Assembly: GCA_028723455.1 (NCBI GenBank)
Contig: JAQYEW010000027.1
Span: forward strand, 1 to 64,000
Reading direction: 5' to 3'
DNA: 64,000 nucleotides
DNA from: Prevotellaceae bacterium
Lineage (GTDB): Bacteria; Bacteroidota; Bacteroidia; Bacteroidales; Bacteroidaceae
Numbering within the stretch: position 1 is the stretch's first letter; every line of letters begins with the position of its first letter. The notes beneath the pieces were generated by a model. It did no database searches and had not been told where the DNA came from. It worked only from the letters and a program-made list of their open reading frames with translations. Below, piece by piece: positions 15,905-24,609 of the stretch. The position numbers and the translations under genes were made by a program.

Positions 15905-17602
15905 TCAATCGTCGGTCAGCTTGCGATAGCGCACGCGCTTCGGTTCTTCGATGCCTAAACGCTTGCATTTGTTCACTTCGTAGTCGCTGTACGAGCCTTC
16001 GAACCAATACACCTGTCCATCGCCTTCGTAGGCAAGTATGTGGGTGCAGATACGGTCCAGGAACCAACGGTCGTGGCTGATGACAACTGCGCAACCGGCA
16101 AAGCCTTCCAGACCTTCCTCCAAGGCACGCAGGGTGTTCACGTCGATGTCGTTCGTTGGCTCGTCGAGCAGCAGGACATTGCCCTCTTGCTTCAAGGCGA
16201 TGGCCAGGTGGAGGCGGTTGCGCTCACCGCCCGAGAGTACGCCGCATTTCTTTTCCTGGTCGGCACCTGTGAAATTAAAGCGAGAGAGATAGGCGCGGGC
16301 GTTAATGTCGCGACCGCCCATGCGGATGAGTTCGTTGCCACCGGAGATTACCTGATACACGGTTTCCTCGGGCTTGATGTCGTGGTGGCTTTGGTCCACA
16401 TAGCTTAGCTTCACGGTTTCGCCCACTTCAAAGGTACCGCTGTCGGCTGTTTCCAGTCCCATGATCATGCGGAACAGGGTCGTTTTGCCCGCTCCGTTGG
16501 GACCAATCACGCCCACAATGCCGTTGGGGGGCAACATAAAGTTCAGGTTCTTGATAAGTTCACGCTCGCCATAGGCCTTGTTTACATTGTGTGCCTCGAT
16601 GACCTTGTTGCCCAGACGCGGACCGTTGGGGATGAAAATCTCCAGTTTCTCCTCGCGTTCTTTCTGCTCCTCGTTCAGCATCTTGTCATAGTTGTTCAAG
16701 CGGGCCTTGCCCTTGGCCTGACGGGCCTTAGGTGCCATACGCACCCATTCCAGCTCTCGCTCCAAGGTCTTGCGGCGCTTGCTGGCCACCTTTTCCTCTT
16801 GTGCCATGCGTTTGGTCTTCTGTTCCAGCCAGCTGGAGTAGTTGCCTTGCCAGGGAATGCCCTCGCCACGGTCCAACTCCAAAATCCAACCTGCCACGTC
16901 GTCCAGGAAGTAGCGGTCGTGGGTAACGCAGATTACGGTGCCCTCGTATTGCTGCAAGTGTTGCTCCAGCCAGTCGATGCTCTCGGCGTCCAAGTGGTTG
17001 GTAGGCTCGTCCAGCAAGAGTACGTCGGGCTTCTGCAACAACAGGCGGCAAAGGGCTACACGACGGCGCTCGCCACCCGAGAGCACACCACATTTCTGGT
17101 TGGCGGGAGGACAATGCAAGGCATCCATCGCGCGTTCCAAACGGCTATCCAGATTCCATGCGTCGGTAGCGTCAATGATGTCCTGTAGTTCGCCCTGACG
17201 GGCAAACAGCTGGTTCATCTTGTTTTCGTCGCTGTAATATTCCTCCAAGCCGAATTTTTGGTTGATTTCTTCGTATTCCGCCAGTGCGTCCACAACGGAC
17301 TGCACACCCTCTTTTACCACTTCCAGGACTGTTTTTTCGTCGTCCAGGTGGGGTTCCTGAGGCAGATAACCTACGCTGTAGCCGGGAGAGAACACCACTT
17401 CGCCCTGGTATTGCTGGTCCAGTCCGGCGATGATTTTCATCAACGTACTCTTACCGGAGCCGTTGAGACCGATGATGCCGATTTTGGCACCGTAGAAGAA
17501 GCTGAGATAGATGTCCTTGAGTACCTGCTTCTGGGTCTGTTGGATGGTTTTGCTTACGCCGACCATCGAAAAGATGATCTTTTTGTCGTCAGTAGTTGCC
17601 AT
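15905..17602 (-). CDS. ettA: Energy-dependent translational throttle protein EttA (ABC-F)
   Basis: 565 aa, soluble, with two ABC ATPase domains and no membrane segments. Walker A GLNGSGKST is at 45-53 and the second, GPNGAGKTT, near 365; both have [16 protein letters not shown] signatures and [16 protein letters not shown] Walker B. The linker with ARQAKGKARLNNYDKM is the P-site tRNA interaction motif region typical of EttA. EttA binds the ribosomal E site and tunes entry into elongation according to ATP/ADP ratio. It lies 61 bp after menA and 20 bp before GH127. Confidence 0.95.
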   Translation of the reverse strand: MATTDDKKIIFSMVGVSKTIQQTQKQVLKDIYLSFFYGAKIGIIGLNGSGKSTLMKIIAGLDQQYQGEVVFSPGYSVGYLPQEPHLDDEKTVLEVVKEGVQSVVDALAEYEEINQKFGLEEYYSDENKMNQLFARQGELQDIIDATDAWNLDSRLERAMDALHCPPANQKCGVLSGGERRRVALCRLLLQKPDVLLLDEPTNHLDAESIDWLEQHLQQYEGTVICVTHDRYFLDDVAGWILELDRGEGIPWQGNYSSWLEQKTKRMAQEEKVASKRRKTLERELEWVRMAPKARQAKGKARLNNYDKMLNEEQKEREEKLEIFIPNGPRLGNKVIEAHNVNKAYGERELIKNLNFMLPPNGIVGVIGPNGAGKTTLFRMIMGLETADSGTFEVGETVKLSYVDQSHHDIKPEETVYQVISGGNELIRMGGRDINARAYLSRFNFTGADQEKKCGVLSGGERNRLHLAIALKQEGNVLLLDEPTNDIDVNTLRALEEGLEGFAGCAVVISHDRWFLDRICTHILAYEGDGQVYWFEGSYSDYEVNKCKRLGIEEPKRVRYRKLTDD

Positions 17603-17663
17603 TATTGTTTGGTTGTTAAGTTGTTTTTGTTATTGTTTGCGTTGCTCGTCTTGCGCTTTCGGT

Positions 17664-18533
17664 TCAGCGAACCAGCAAGACAGCGGTGATGAGCAGTGCG
17701 TAAAGAAAAATGTTGCGCGAAGCATTGCCGAGGGCTTCGTTCATGGCGGGGGTATGCGGCATGCGCCGCAGCAGGATGAAATATACCCCATGACACCAAA
17801 GATAAACCGCAACAATCCATGGGAATACGTGCATCAGATACAGGGCGTATCCTGCCAGCAGGCTGGCTGCAATGCCCAAAAAAAGATAGAGCCGCAGGCT
17901 TCCGCGTTCGCCCAAGAGCACACAAAGCGTACGCTTGCCGTTGGCGCGGTCCTCATGAATGTCGCGGTAGTTGTTGACCACCAGCAGCACGTCCGTTGCC
18001 AGACCCATGCCCAAGGACAGTAAAAGAACAGAAAAGGTGATTGTACCCGTTTGCAGATAATAGGTAAGCGTAACGGGGACCAGGCCAAAGAAAAGAATGA
18101 CGAGAAGGTCGCCCAAGCCTAACTGCGCCAGCAGGGTGCTGTAAAGGACGCAAAATGCAGCGCATGTCAAACCCACAACCAGCATCCAAGGGCCGCCATA
18201 ATAAATCAGGGGCAAGCCACACAATGCTGCCAGAAAGAACAGAATCGCAATGGCGCGTTTCAGTTGGCGGGCGGTAACCAAGCCCGCACTTAATGCGCGC
18301 TGAGGGCCAAGGCGGTTGCTGCCATCTCTCCCTTTCAGGCCGTCCACCAAATCGTTCACGGCATTGGCTGCCATTTGCATCAGGAGGGCAAAGCCCAAAC
18401 ACAGCAAGGCTGGCACCCATTGCCAATGGCCGTCGTGATAAGCAGCAGCCAAGGAAAGCATCACGGGAGCCATAGCCCCCGTGAGTGTCTTAGGTCGCAT
18501 GACGCCAATCCAAAGCGCGATCTTTTCTTTCAT
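17664..18533 (-). CDS. menA: 1,4-dihydroxy-2-naphthoate polyprenyltransferase (MenA)
   Basis: 289 aa from the MKEKIALWIGVMRPKTL start; the track's longer version overlaps the upstream gene. Its ATG overlaps that gene's stop as ATGA. UbiA-type prenyltransferase with the metal-diphosphate motif NDLVDGLKGRD at 60-70 and about eight to nine hydrophobic helices. It prenylates DHNA to demethylmenaquinone in the inner membrane, the penultimate step of menaquinone synthesis, the quinone used by anaerobic Bacteroidales. Other men genes are not in view. Confidence 0.92.
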   Translation of the reverse strand: MKEKIALWIGVMRPKTLTGAMAPVMLSLAAAYHDGHWQWVPALLCLGFALLMQMAANAVNDLVDGLKGRDGSNRLGPQRALSAGLVTARQLKRAIAILFFLAALCGLPLIYYGGPWMLVVGLTCAAFCVLYSTLLAQLGLGDLLVILFFGLVPVTLTYYLQTGTITFSVLLLSLGMGLATDVLLVVNNYRDIHEDRANGKRTLCVLLGERGSLRLYLFLGIAASLLAGYALYLMHVFPWIVAVYLWCHGVYFILLRRMPHTPAMNEALGNASRNIFLYALLITAVLLVR

Positions 18534-18946
18534 TCCTTCGTGCCTAAGTATTTGCTCTTTTTGTCGTTCAGCAAATCGAAGCACCGATAGGTCTTGGAAG
18601 CAGAAAGAACGGTGCGGAACTTCACTTCGTACTGCTTCTTCAGGTTCAGTTCCTTCTGGTCCGCTTCCCATTTGAGCTTCAGAAGCTTGTCAGCCTGCTT
18701 GTCGGAAAGGCTTCCAGCCTCAATCTTGGGCTTCAGGTCGTCCTTCATGTCCTCGTAGGGGGCGGTCTGTACCTTCTTCTCTTCTAAATATTTCTCCAGC
18801 AGGGGTTTCAGTTTTTTCTGCTGCGCACCATCAATGTCCATGTTCTCCAGTACATACTTCACGCGTGCGGCACGCTTGCTCTGTGCCTGTACGTTGTTGC
18901 TCAGTGCCAATGTGGCAATAAGCGCGATCAGGAAAATCTTCTTCAT
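18530..18946 (-). CDS. Small periplasmic helical protein, Spy/CpxP-like
   Basis: 138 aa with signal peptide ending NNVQAQ. The mature part is almost entirely charged helix (KKLKPLLEKYLEEKK, KQADKLLKLKWEADQ) and resembles the Spy/CpxP group of periplasmic ATP-independent chaperones or sensors, though I see no clear LTxxQ motif (closest SLSDKQ). First gene of a run to menA, coupled by a 4-bp ATGA overlap. It has its own consensus promoter. Function is inferred from shape only. Confidence 0.7.
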   Translation of the reverse strand: MKKIFLIALIATLALSNNVQAQSKRAARVKYVLENMDIDGAQQKKLKPLLEKYLEEKKVQTAPYEDMKDDLKPKIEAGSLSDKQADKLLKLKWEADQKELNLKKQYEVKFRTVLSASKTYRCFDLLNDKKSKYLGTKE

Positions 18947-18988
18947 GAGTCCGTGTTTCGTTTGTTTTCGTTAATGCTTTCTACCGAG

Positions 18989-19019
18989 CAAAGATAACAC
19001 TTTTTTGTCTCAGAAGCAA
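18989..19019 (-). promoter_or_regulatory. Promoter of the Spy-like/menA/ettA run
   Basis: Minus strand TTG (19017-19019), 20-bp spacer, TATCTTTG (18989-18996): full consensus. Diverges from the dnaB promoter, whose -33 region overlaps this -33 element. Confidence 0.75.
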
Positions 19020-19039
19020 AAAATGTCGAAAGTGTTTTG

Positions 19040-19047
19040 TACTTTTG
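19040..19047 (+). promoter_or_regulatory. -7 box of a likely dnaB promoter
   Basis: TACTTTTG, 38 bp before the dnaB start codon. No good TTG at -33; that position coincides with the -33 of the divergent promoter. Confidence 0.4.
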
Positions 19048-19085
19048 TACTCCATATTCTCTGTAATCCGTACATTATATAAATT

Positions 19086-20630
19086 ATGCCAACATCTTCA
19101 GCAGGCTCACGCGGCCGCAAAAGAAGCGAAAAGATAGTGGAGGTGCCCCAAACGGATGCCTTTGGACACAAGCAGCCGCAGCAGCTTGACTTTGAGGAGG
19201 CTGTTTTGGGTGCGCTTCTTATCGAGCAGGATGCCTATAGCCAAGTGAGCTCTTTCCTGAAGCCCGACATGTTCTATGACCACCGCCATCAGTTGATTTA
19301 CGAGGCGGTTCAGTCGTTGAGCGTAAACCAACGGCCTGTGGACGTGCTGACTGTGCCCCAATACATGGAATCACAAGGCACGCTGGAGGAAGCTGGCGGT
19401 GCTTATTACGTGGCCAAACTGGCGCAGGATGTGATTACAAGTGCGCACATCGAGTACCAAGCGAAGATTATCCTGCAAAAGTATCAGGCCCGCCAGCTGA
19501 TAACCTATGCCAGCAGACTTATTCACGATGCCTTTGACGAGACTACGGACGTTGCCGATCTGATGAACTTCGCCGAGGGGCATCTCTTTGAACTGACCCA
19601 ACAGACGCAGACTAAATCTTATTCTCAGATAAATCCAGTCATTACCCAAGCCATCGAGCAGATAAAACTGGCGGCTCAGAACGAAGGCGGCTTGAGCGGT
19701 CTGCCTTCGGGCTTTGAGAAAGTGGACAAGATGACGAACGGATGGCAGAAGAGCGACCTTATCATCATTGCGGCTCGTCCTGCGATGGGTAAGACGGCTT
19801 TTGTGCTGAGCATGGTGAAGAACATGGCGGTGGACCAGCGTATCCCCGTGGCCATGTTCTCCTTGGAGATGAGCAATGTGCAGCTTGTGAACCGCCTGAT
19901 TCAGAACGTTTGTGATATCAAGGGTGATAAGATCAAGAGCGGACAGTTGGAAAAATATGAATGGGAACAGCTGGACAATCGCGTCAACCAGTTGATTGAT
20001 GCGCCCGTGTTTGTGGACGACACACCTTCTCTTTCCATCTTCGAGTTACGCACAAAGGCGCGCCGCCTGGTACGAGAACATGGTGTGAAGATGATAATGA
20101 TTGACTATCTCCAGCTGATGAATGCCTCGGGCATGAGTTTCGGCAACCGTCAGGAAGAGGTGAGCACCATCAGCCGCAACCTGAAGGCGCTGGCCAAGGA
20201 ACTGAACATTCCCATCATCGCCCTGAGCCAGCTGAACCGTGCGACGGAGAATCGCGAGGGTTCGCAAGGCAAACGCCCTCAGTTGAGCGACCTGCGCGAA
20301 TCGGGAGCCATCGAACAGGATGCCGATATGGTATGCTTTATCCATCGTCCGGAGTATTACAAGTTGCCGGAGGAAAATGGTGTGGATATGCGCGGAAAGG
20401 CAGAGTTGATAATTGCCAAGCATCGTAGTGGTGCCGTTGGTACGGCCGTGTTGCGTTTCCATGCTGACTATGCCCGCTTCGAGAACCTGAACGCCGCCAA
20501 CAGTATTCCCGTTCCCGGAGAGCAGACCTTTATGTCGAGCATTGACCAGGCGCAGATTGATGCCATACATGCCGAGGCCGGTTCGCTGAATCTGAACCTC
20601 CCACCGATGGATAATGATGTTCCTTTCTAA
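19086..20630 (+). CDS. dnaB: Replicative DNA helicase DnaB
   Basis: 514 aa. N-terminal DnaB domain (FEEAVLGALLIEQDAYSQV at about 36-54) that contacts primase, linker, then the RecA-like helicase with Walker A ARPAMGKT at 230-237, Walker B (MIMIDYLQLM) and the DLRESGAIEQDADMV motif with the arginine-finger region. Hexameric helicase that unwinds DNA at the replication fork. No intein. First of a plus-strand housekeeping run; msrC follows after 9 bp and is probably co-transcribed. Confidence 0.97.
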   Translation: MPTSSAGSRGRKRSEKIVEVPQTDAFGHKQPQQLDFEEAVLGALLIEQDAYSQVSSFLKPDMFYDHRHQLIYEAVQSLSVNQRPVDVLTVPQYMESQGTLEEAGGAYYVAKLAQDVITSAHIEYQAKIILQKYQARQLITYASRLIHDAFDETTDVADLMNFAEGHLFELTQQTQTKSYSQINPVITQAIEQIKLAAQNEGGLSGLPSGFEKVDKMTNGWQKSDLIIIAARPAMGKTAFVLSMVKNMAVDQRIPVAMFSLEMSNVQLVNRLIQNVCDIKGDKIKSGQLEKYEWEQLDNRVNQLIDAPVFVDDTPSLSIFELRTKARRLVREHGVKMIMIDYLQLMNASGMSFGNRQEEVSTISRNLKALAKELNIPIIALSQLNRATENREGSQGKRPQLSDLRESGAIEQDADMVCFIHRPEYYKLPEENGVDMRGKAELIIAKHRSGAVGTAVLRFHADYARFENLNAANSIPVPGEQTFMSSIDQAQIDAIHAEAGSLNLNLPPMDNDVPF

Positions 20631-20639
20631 GTAAATTGT

Positions 20640-21140
20640 ATGGCAGAAGAACTGATTGTTTCGCAGGGCACGAAGGAGGATATGTACGAAACCCTCCTGC
20701 CCCAGATAGCGAGCGTGATAGAGGATGAACCGGACCTTGTCGCTAATATGGCCAATGTAAGCGCGATGCTTGCGGACACTTTCCGTCATTGGTGGACGGG
20801 CTTTTACCGTGTTCAAGGGGAAGAACTGGTGTTGGGTCCCTTTCAGGGGCCGCTGGCTTGTACACGTATCCGCCGCGGGCGTGGCGTGTGCGGCACGGCT
20901 TGGGAGCAGGCAAAGACAATTATCGTGCCCGACGTGGACCAGTTTCCAGGGCACATCGCTTGCAGCAGCCTGTCGCGCAGCGAAATCGTAGTGCCCTTGT
21001 TCCAATCGGGCAGGGTGGTGGCCGTCTTGGACATTGACAGTAAAGAATTAAACACCTTTGATGCGGTTGACGCACACTACTTGGAACGTTTGGCTGAACT
21101 AATGAGTTCATCCCTTTGTCTTTCCGCAAAAAACTTGTAA
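20640..21140 (+). CDS. msrC: Free methionine-R-sulfoxide reductase (GAF domain)
   Basis: 166 aa, a single GAF domain. The three conserved cysteines are at 74, 84 and 108 in ACTRIRRGRGVCG and HIACSSLSRSEIVVP, spaced exactly as in E. coli fRMsr (84/94/118). The enzyme reduces free Met-R-sulfoxide with thioredoxin, repairing oxidised methionine. It is 9 bp after dnaB. The promoter of pheT lies in its last codons, and its stop codon TAA is part of that promoter's -7 box. Confidence 0.92.
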   Translation: MAEELIVSQGTKEDMYETLLPQIASVIEDEPDLVANMANVSAMLADTFRHWWTGFYRVQGEELVLGPFQGPLACTRIRRGRGVCGTAWEQAKTIIVPDVDQFPGHIACSSLSRSEIVVPLFQSGRVVAVLDIDSKELNTFDAVDAHYLERLAELMSSSLCLSAKNL

Positions 21141-21145
21141 CTTTG
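21116..21145 (+). promoter_or_regulatory. pheT promoter inside the end of msrC
   Basis: TTG (21116-21118, part of TTTG), 19-bp spacer, TAACTTTG (21138-21145). The TAA of the -7 box is the msrC stop codon. The pheT ATG is 33 bp after the box. Confidence 0.7.
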
Positions 21146-21177
21146 CAAGGATTTTTGTTGAATAAACACATATTGTC

Positions 21178-23685
21178 ATGAATATATCCTATAAATGGTT
21201 GAAGGACTATGTCAGTTTCGACCTTAGCGCACAGCAAGTGGCCGACGCCCTTACCAGCATTGGTTTGGAAGTGGACGGCATCGAAGAGGTGCAAAGCATC
21301 CGCGGAGGCCTGAAGGGTATCCAGGTGGGTCATGTGCTCAGCTGCGTGCCTCACCCCAATAGCGACCACATGCACGTGTGTCATGTGGATCTGGGCGAGG
21401 GCGAACCTACGCAGATCGTCTGCGGCGCTGCGAACGTGGCTGCCGGTCAGAAGGTAATGGTAGCCACCTTGGGCACCAAGCTCTATGACGGCGACCAGGA
21501 GTTCACCATCAAGAAGAGCAAGCTGCGCGGTCTGGAGAGCAACGGAATGATCTGTGCCGAGGACGAGATTGGCGTGGGTACAAGCCACGACGGCATCATC
21601 GTTCTGCCTGAGGATACGCCCGTAGGTATGCCCGCCGCCCAATATTACAATCTGGAGAGCGATTACGTGATAGAGGTGGACATTACCGCCAATCGTGCCG
21701 ATGCTTGCAGCCACTATGGCGTAGCGCGCGACCTGTATGCCTATCTTGTGCAGCATGGCTACGAGACCCGTCTGCACCGCCCCTCCGCCGAGGCTTTCCA
21801 AGTGGATAACGAGGACCTGAATATTGATGTGGTGGTGGAGAACGGCGAGGCTTGCGCACACTATGTTGCCCTTAGCCTGACGGACTGTGAGGTGAAGGAA
21901 AGCCCCGAGTGGCTGAAGAACCGCCTTACCACCATCGGTCTGCGCCCCATCAATAACATCGTGGATATAACCAATTACATCATGATGGCCTATGGACAGC
22001 CTCTTCACTGCTTCGACGCAGATATGGTTGCTGGCCGCAAGATTGTGGTAAAGACTCTGCCCGAGGGCACACCTTTCATCACTTTGGATGGCGAGGAGCA
22101 TAAACTCAGTCAGTACGACCTGGCCATCTGTAATGCCGAGGAGCCTATGTGCATCGCCGGTGTGTTCGGCGGCAAGGGCAGCGGCACCTACGACACCACG
22201 CGCAACGTGGTGCTGGAGAGTGCTTATTTCAACCCCACTTGGATTCGCAAGAGCGCACGCCGGCACGGTCTCAGCACCGATGCTTCCTTCCGTTTCGAGC
22301 GTGGCATTGACCCCGCAGGCCAACTGTATGCCATTCAGCAGGCGGCTTTGATGGCAAAGGAACTGGCCGGCGCCAAGGTGAGCATGCAGGTGAAGGACGT
22401 TGTGGCGCGCGAAGTACCCCATCACTTTACCGTTGAGCTTAACTACGATTATGCTTTCAGGCTCATTGGCAAGCAGATCGGCAAGGAAACCATCAAGAGC
22501 ATTGTCCGCACGATGGAGATGCAGATTGTATCGGAGAGTGATGAGGATTTGACTTTGCAGGTACCCGCTTACCGTGTGGACGTGCAGCGTCCTTGCGATG
22601 TTGTCGAGGACATTCTGCGCATCTACGGTTACAACAATATCGAGTTGGGTTCACAGCTCAACAGTTCGCTCAACGTGAAGAGCGATGCGGACAACAGTTA
22701 CAAGCTGCAAAACCTGGTAAGCGAGCAGCTGGTGGGCGCCGGTTTCCGTGAAATCCTGAACAACAGCCTGCAACGTGGTGCGCTGTACGAAGACCTTGAG
22801 GCGCTGAAGCAAGAGAATTGCGTCCAACTGCTGAATCCTCTGAGCCAGGAACTGAACACCCTGCGCCAGACCCTCCTTTTCGGCGGACTGGACAGCATTG
22901 CGCGCAATATCAGCCACCGTATGCCCAACCAATTCATGTTCGAGTTCGGCAACACCTATTATTATCATGCGGAGCGTCGCGATGCCGGCATTACCGCCGA
23001 GAGCAGCAGCCGGGACTCAGAGGTGATCAGGCACATCCTGGATCCCTACAGCGAGGAACTGCACTTGGGACTTTGGGTAACGGGCAAGCGTGTCAGCGGC
23101 AGCTGGATACATGCCGACGAGGATACTACCTTCTACGAACTTAAAGCCCACGTGCTGAATATCCTTCAGCGTATCGGCGTGCCTTTTGGTGCTTTGGTGT
23201 TCGCTCAGGGCAAGAGCGACCTCTATTCCAAGAGCCTCGTAATCCAGAACCGTGGCGGAAAGACGCTTGCGGAACTGGGCATCGTTAGTACGAAGGCATT
23301 GAAACGCTGTGGCGTGCAGCAGCCCGTTTATTTTGCGGAGCTGAATTGGACCCTGCTGATGAAGGCAATCAAGAACACCAAGGTGTTGTTCAGCGAAATC
23401 AGCAAGTTCCCGGCCGTCAGCCGCGATCTGGCCCTGCTCTTGGACAAGCACGTGGAGTTCACTCAAATCGAACAGATTGCCTACGCTGCAGAGAAGAAAC
23501 TGCTGAAGGAGGTGCGCTTGTTCGACGTGTACGAGGGCGACAAACTGCCCGAGGGCAAGAAGAGCTATGCGGTGAACTTCACCTTGCAGGACAGCACCAA
23601 GACCCTGAACGACAAGGCCATTGACGCCATCATGCAGAAACTCATCAAGAACCTGACCACGCAACTACATGCCGAATTGCGTTAA
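21178..23685 (+). CDS. pheT: Phenylalanine--tRNA ligase beta subunit
   Basis: 835 aa, full length. N-terminal MNISYKWLKDYVSF, an EMAP/tRNA-binding domain (IQVGHVLSCVPHPNSDHMHVC), B3/B4 editing domains (PINNIVDITNYIM; RFERGID), B5 domain, catalytic-like core and a C-terminal ferredoxin-like anticodon-binding domain (FPAVSRDLALLLDKHV). It pairs with PheS, not in this window, as is common in Bacteroidales. Editing of Tyr-tRNA(Phe) resides in B3/B4. yebC follows after 35 bp. Confidence 0.97.
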   Translation: MNISYKWLKDYVSFDLSAQQVADALTSIGLEVDGIEEVQSIRGGLKGIQVGHVLSCVPHPNSDHMHVCHVDLGEGEPTQIVCGAANVAAGQKVMVATLGTKLYDGDQEFTIKKSKLRGLESNGMICAEDEIGVGTSHDGIIVLPEDTPVGMPAAQYYNLESDYVIEVDITANRADACSHYGVARDLYAYLVQHGYETRLHRPSAEAFQVDNEDLNIDVVVENGEACAHYVALSLTDCEVKESPEWLKNRLTTIGLRPINNIVDITNYIMMAYGQPLHCFDADMVAGRKIVVKTLPEGTPFITLDGEEHKLSQYDLAICNAEEPMCIAGVFGGKGSGTYDTTRNVVLESAYFNPTWIRKSARRHGLSTDASFRFERGIDPAGQLYAIQQAALMAKELAGAKVSMQVKDVVAREVPHHFTVELNYDYAFRLIGKQIGKETIKSIVRTMEMQIVSESDEDLTLQVPAYRVDVQRPCDVVEDILRIYGYNNIELGSQLNSSLNVKSDADNSYKLQNLVSEQLVGAGFREILNNSLQRGALYEDLEALKQENCVQLLNPLSQELNTLRQTLLFGGLDSIARNISHRMPNQFMFEFGNTYYYHAERRDAGITAESSSRDSEVIRHILDPYSEELHLGLWVTGKRVSGSWIHADEDTTFYELKAHVLNILQRIGVPFGALVFAQGKSDLYSKSLVIQNRGGKTLAELGIVSTKALKRCGVQQPVYFAELNWTLLMKAIKNTKVLFSEISKFPAVSRDLALLLDKHVEFTQIEQIAYAAEKKLLKEVRLFDVYEGDKLPEGKKSYAVNFTLQDSTKTLNDKAIDAIMQKLIKNLTTQLHAELR

Positions 23686-23720
23686 TCATAACAAAAACAT
23701 AAAAATATCATACAAAAACA

Positions 23721-24449
23721 ATGGGAAGAGCATTTGAATACCGCAAAGCAGCCAAGATGAAACGTTGGGGCCACATGGCCAAGACATTTACGCGTCTGGG
23801 CAAGCAGATTGCCATTGCAGTAAAGGCAGGCGGTCCCGAACCCGAGAATAACCCCGCGCTGCGTAGCGTCATCGCTGTCTGCAAGCGCGAGAACATGCCC
23901 AAGGACAACATCGACCGCGCCATCAAGAACGCGATGGGCAAGGACCAGAGCGACTACAAGAGCGTTACCTACGAAGGATATGGCCCCCACGGCGTTGCCA
24001 TTCTGGTGGACACGCTTACGGACAACACCACGCGTACCGTGGCCGATGTGCGCAGCGTATTTAATAAGTTCTCCGGCAACATGGGCACCACGGGCAGCCT
24101 TTCTTTCCTCTTCGACCACAAGTGCGTGTTCACTTTCAAGCAGAAGCCCGGTATGGATATGGATGATTTCGTACTGGAAATGATTGATTACGGTATGGAC
24201 GAGGACTTCGACATCGACGAAGAAGAGGGCACAGTTACCATCTATGGCGCACCCTCCAGCTACAACGAGATCCAGAAGAAACTGGAGGCTGACGGCTACG
24301 AGGACGTTGGCGGCGAGTTCACCTATATCCCCAACGACACCAAGGCCGTTACAGCCGAGGAGCGTGAGACCATTGACAAGATGGTGGCTAAGTTGGAGGA
24401 TTTCGACGACGTGCAGACCGTTTACACCAATCTGGCACCTGAGGCTTAA
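23721..24449 (+). CDS. yebC: YebC/PmpR-family (TACO1) protein
   Basis: 242 aa with the family's N-terminal block (MGRAFEYRKAAKMKRWGHMA), a KAGGPEPENNPALRSVI segment and KRENMPKDNIDRAIK, followed by YEGYGPHGVAILV. Members were long annotated as DNA-binding regulators; work on TACO1 and YebC shows a role in relieving ribosome stalling on proline-rich stretches. Complete length. Same strand as pheT and followed by an intrinsic terminator. Confidence 0.95.
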   Translation: MGRAFEYRKAAKMKRWGHMAKTFTRLGKQIAIAVKAGGPEPENNPALRSVIAVCKRENMPKDNIDRAIKNAMGKDQSDYKSVTYEGYGPHGVAILVDTLTDNTTRTVADVRSVFNKFSGNMGTTGSLSFLFDHKCVFTFKQKPGMDMDDFVLEMIDYGMDEDFDIDEEEGTVTIYGAPSSYNEIQKKLEADGYEDVGGEFTYIPNDTKAVTAEERETIDKMVAKLEDFDDVQTVYTNLAPEA

Positions 24450-24471
24450 GCAGGCGGCAGAACCCCCGAAT

Positions 24472-24514
24472 AATGCTGTTTTGTGGCAAAATGTCATAAG
24501 ACAGCATTTTTTTT
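24472..24514 (+). terminator. Terminator after yebC
   Basis: aatgctgt / acagcatt stem (24472-24479 with 24501-24508), followed by a long T-run. It separates pheT-yebC from gdhA. Confidence 0.75.
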
Positions 24515-24547
24515 GCTCTTCCGCGTACGTTGTATCGGAATAAATCC

Positions 24548-24555
24548 TATATTTG
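24548..24555 (+). promoter_or_regulatory. -7 box of the likely gdhA promoter
   Basis: TATATTTG, 54 bp before the gdhA ATG. A TTG is present 15 bp upstream, closer than the usual 19-21, so -33 recognition is doubtful. Confidence 0.45.
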
Positions 24556-24609
24556 TCCCATATTACAACAACAAAACGTAAGTATAACCAAATACTAAAT
24601 CTTACAACC

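Noticed and set aside
19086-20630. Intein in DnaB
   Set aside because: Length of 514 aa and uninterrupted helicase motifs show none.
20920-22425. 501-aa minus-strand ORF across msrC and pheT
   Set aside because: Lies antisense to two well-conserved enzymes; composition (His/Leu/Val-rich) is typical of shadow ORFs.
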